Shown in pieces: positions 31,078 through 32,769 of a DNA stretch of 32,769 nt. Numbering within the stretch: position 1 is the stretch's first letter; the number at the start of each line of letters is the position of its first letter. A model generated the notes under the pieces. It did not search any database, had not been told where the DNA came from, and saw nothing but the letters and a program-made list of their open reading frames with translations. The stretch is from Porogramme epimiltina. Taxonomy: Eukaryota; Basidiomycota; Agaricomycetes; Polyporales; Polyporaceae. The stretch spans positions 1-32,769 of the forward strand of contig FTLJ01000381.1 of the NCBI GenBank assembly GCA_900155495.1, in the 5' to 3' direction. Position numbers and translations under genes: made by a program.

Positions 31078-32496
31078 CGGCCTACGGACAGTAGCAACAC
31101 GTAGAATGATGCGGTTACCGAGCTGTCCTCTGAGCGGTTCTCATTAGATATCACGGGAACCAGTGAACGTACGGGATGGAGATGGTAGACGGTGTATCCG
31201 CTGATTTGCGAACCTTGGGAGTGTGGAGGAAATCTCTATGTCGCAACGATCTGAATGTTAAAGAAACTATGATGGTTCGAGTACGTCCGCTCTGTCTACC
31301 AGCTCATATGCACCAGGGCACCGCTATTTTCATCTGAATGTGAATCACTTACGCTGAGGTTGAACATCATGAAAGGGACTCAGCCGAGTTGCTACCTCCC
31401 AGTTGTTCCCGTTGATCACCGAGGTGTACGTGCCATACAAGTAGCATATGTAGTGGGTAGGTAACGCGCCGCAACGACGTCCATATCGCAGCTTCCAGCT
31501 CGCTGACTCTGAATCGACTGTAGCTGCTTGCTTTGCTCCTACAGACTCGGAGTCTAATGTCTGTCTCAGCTAAAACGATCACTTGTTCAGACAATCTAAG
31601 TACGCACCGGCGTGCTCAGTACCAGTTGAAACCACCGCTCCAGTGTCCCGAGGTCAAGTCGGTTTCGAAAATTGAGGTATCTAGTGTCTTTTGAGTTACC
31701 GCCCTATCGATAGAGTTTCCACATGAGCTGTCTGCGGTCTAGATCCTATAAATGTACGCACGTACTAGAAGTATACGGTGATTGAATCATCTGCTCAGTA
31801 ACCAGTCATGGTAGCATGAGCTGTGTCTGCGTATCATATCATGATGGTCCGAAAGTTCAAGAAACCAGTGTGATTAGAGTATGGTCGTTCAAGGTCCTGT
31901 GCATCCCTTCATCTGCAGTACGGGCTCCACATAGGTATCGAGCTTGCATGGCAGTAATGATCATTCACAATGGCGTTGTATCTCATTAAATATGTAGAAT
32001 AGCTCACGCCTGATTGCTCCCGTCGAGATGGTATAGCACATGAAACATCAGCTCGCAGCTACCTTTCCCGACATATCTGCCGCGCTAGAACGTGATCAGT
32101 TGTGAATATAGGAGTGTTAAGCTCTCGTAACACACAGAAGCCGTGTTGATATCGCGGCTTCGTGTCTATGATGCTCTATGAGGACTCGAAGACGAGAAGC
32201 CAACCATAGTTACTGAGCACTCGCATCGCTCCTACAGAATCCAACTTCTGTCTTCACTTACACTGCAGCAGCGTTCAGTGGGCGGTAAAATCACGTACTA
32301 TGAGTGGAGTGTGAAATACGACCGTTTATAACGGATGGAGTGCGCTAAGGTCAAGTCTATTTCGGCCTTCAAGGTGTGTCGCATTACACGAGCTGTCGCG
32401 TCTTGGGTGTCTAATGTGATGCGTGCGGATATCCGTATTCTGCTTGGTCCAGAGGAATTATGTCAGGCCATGTACCGCGAAACAAGTTATAAAGTA
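31078..32496. other. Unit E upstream region with duplicated block
   Basis: No gene is seen. Two successive, diverged versions of the same upstream block are present. Both contain a C(T)CCTACAGA...AACT or TCTAA...TCTGTCT motif (near 31546 and 32229) and an AAGAAAC...GATT or TCGAGTA motif (near 31261 and 31860). The second version matches unit B at 8747-9545. Confidence 0.5.
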
Positions 32497-32544
32497 TCAT
32501 ATGCTATGACGGTAGTTATCGGACTTTATTCATGAGTATTCTCA

Positions 32545-32700
32545 CCATCAATGATCACGCGTGATCACTCATGATCACTCACTTTCACTCACTTTCATTC
32601 GCTTTCATTGACCGTCACCAGATATCATCCGCTTTCACTCGTCATACCACGTCTGTTGAGGCTTGACGCCCCTCATCCGTGTTTTCTGTGTTTCACTCGC
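32545..32700. repeat. Low-complexity tandem repeats
   Basis: A TGATCAC-type run (GATCACGCGTGATCACTCA at about 32550) passes into iterations of CACTTTCACT and CGCTTTCATT. These are simple short-period repeats, with no similarity to the array units. Confidence 0.7.
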
Positions 32701-32769
32701 ATTCATCCATAGCTACTAAGGCGCCCGAATACACGGGTCTACACACATTCACATACAATCATTCACGAT

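Larger units (their letters stand above)
29000..32496 (-). repeat. Tandem unit E
   Basis: Fifth unit, with intact gene copy E. The region upstream of the gene has two consecutive diverged versions of the upstream block: 31080-31690 resembles A, C and D; 31693-32496 resembles unit B. Similarity to other units ends near 32496. Confidence 0.7.

Noticed and set aside
1..32769. tRNA, rRNA or viral genes
   Set aside because: No cloverleaf-like segments or recognisable rRNA blocks were noticed, and no viral proteins other than retrotransposon domains.

Overview
The window looks like nuclear DNA of a mushroom-forming fungus (Agaricomycetes, Basidiomycota). Short spliceosomal introns of about 43-72 nt with GTRNGY donors are frequent, the host genes belong to the fungal DUF6533 membrane-protein family, and the large mobile element is a LINE of the endonuclease-RT-RNase H type common in these genomes. 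No rRNA, tRNA, CRISPR array or bacterial operon was seen.

Layout: the window is a diverged head-to-tail array of five units (A to E) of roughly 5.6-6.4 kb. Each unit carries one DUF6533 gene on the minus strand, a conserved TATA-like site upstream of its start codon, and a long spacer with no convincing intact gene. The gene copies are A 583-2322, B 6857-8654, C about 17090-18858, D 22857-24673 and E 29239-31006. All five fit the same 12-exon model (exons 16-280 nt plus one apparent 2-nt exon), and every exon phase is consistent. Copies A and E read open from ATG to stop (358 and 368 aa). Copy B has lost the GT of one splice donor. Copies C and D each carry one in-frame stop in exon 7, and C has also lost its natural end to a retrotransposon insertion.

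Mobile DNA interrupts three units. A 5'-truncated 656-bp LINE tail lies in unit A (3646-4301) between perfect 17-bp target-site duplications. A 4.6-kb LINE (about 12486-17079, minus strand) sits at the junction of units B and C against the end of gene C. It has a gag-like ORF1 with three zinc knuckles and one frameshift, and an ORF2 with endonuclease, reverse transcriptase and RNase H, but it lacks the expected C-terminal zinc region, 3' UTR and tail. Unit D holds a ~1.15-kb inverted-repeat element (about 26262-27437) whose AT-rich core is a degenerate ~50-bp dyad-containing tandem repeat.

The picture is a recently or repeatedly expanded paralogue array in which some copies are kept and others decay, with transposons landing in the spacers. 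The spacers contain conserved blocks, some with codon-like substitution patterns and intron-like borders, that may be relics of one or two further genes; I could not identify them.
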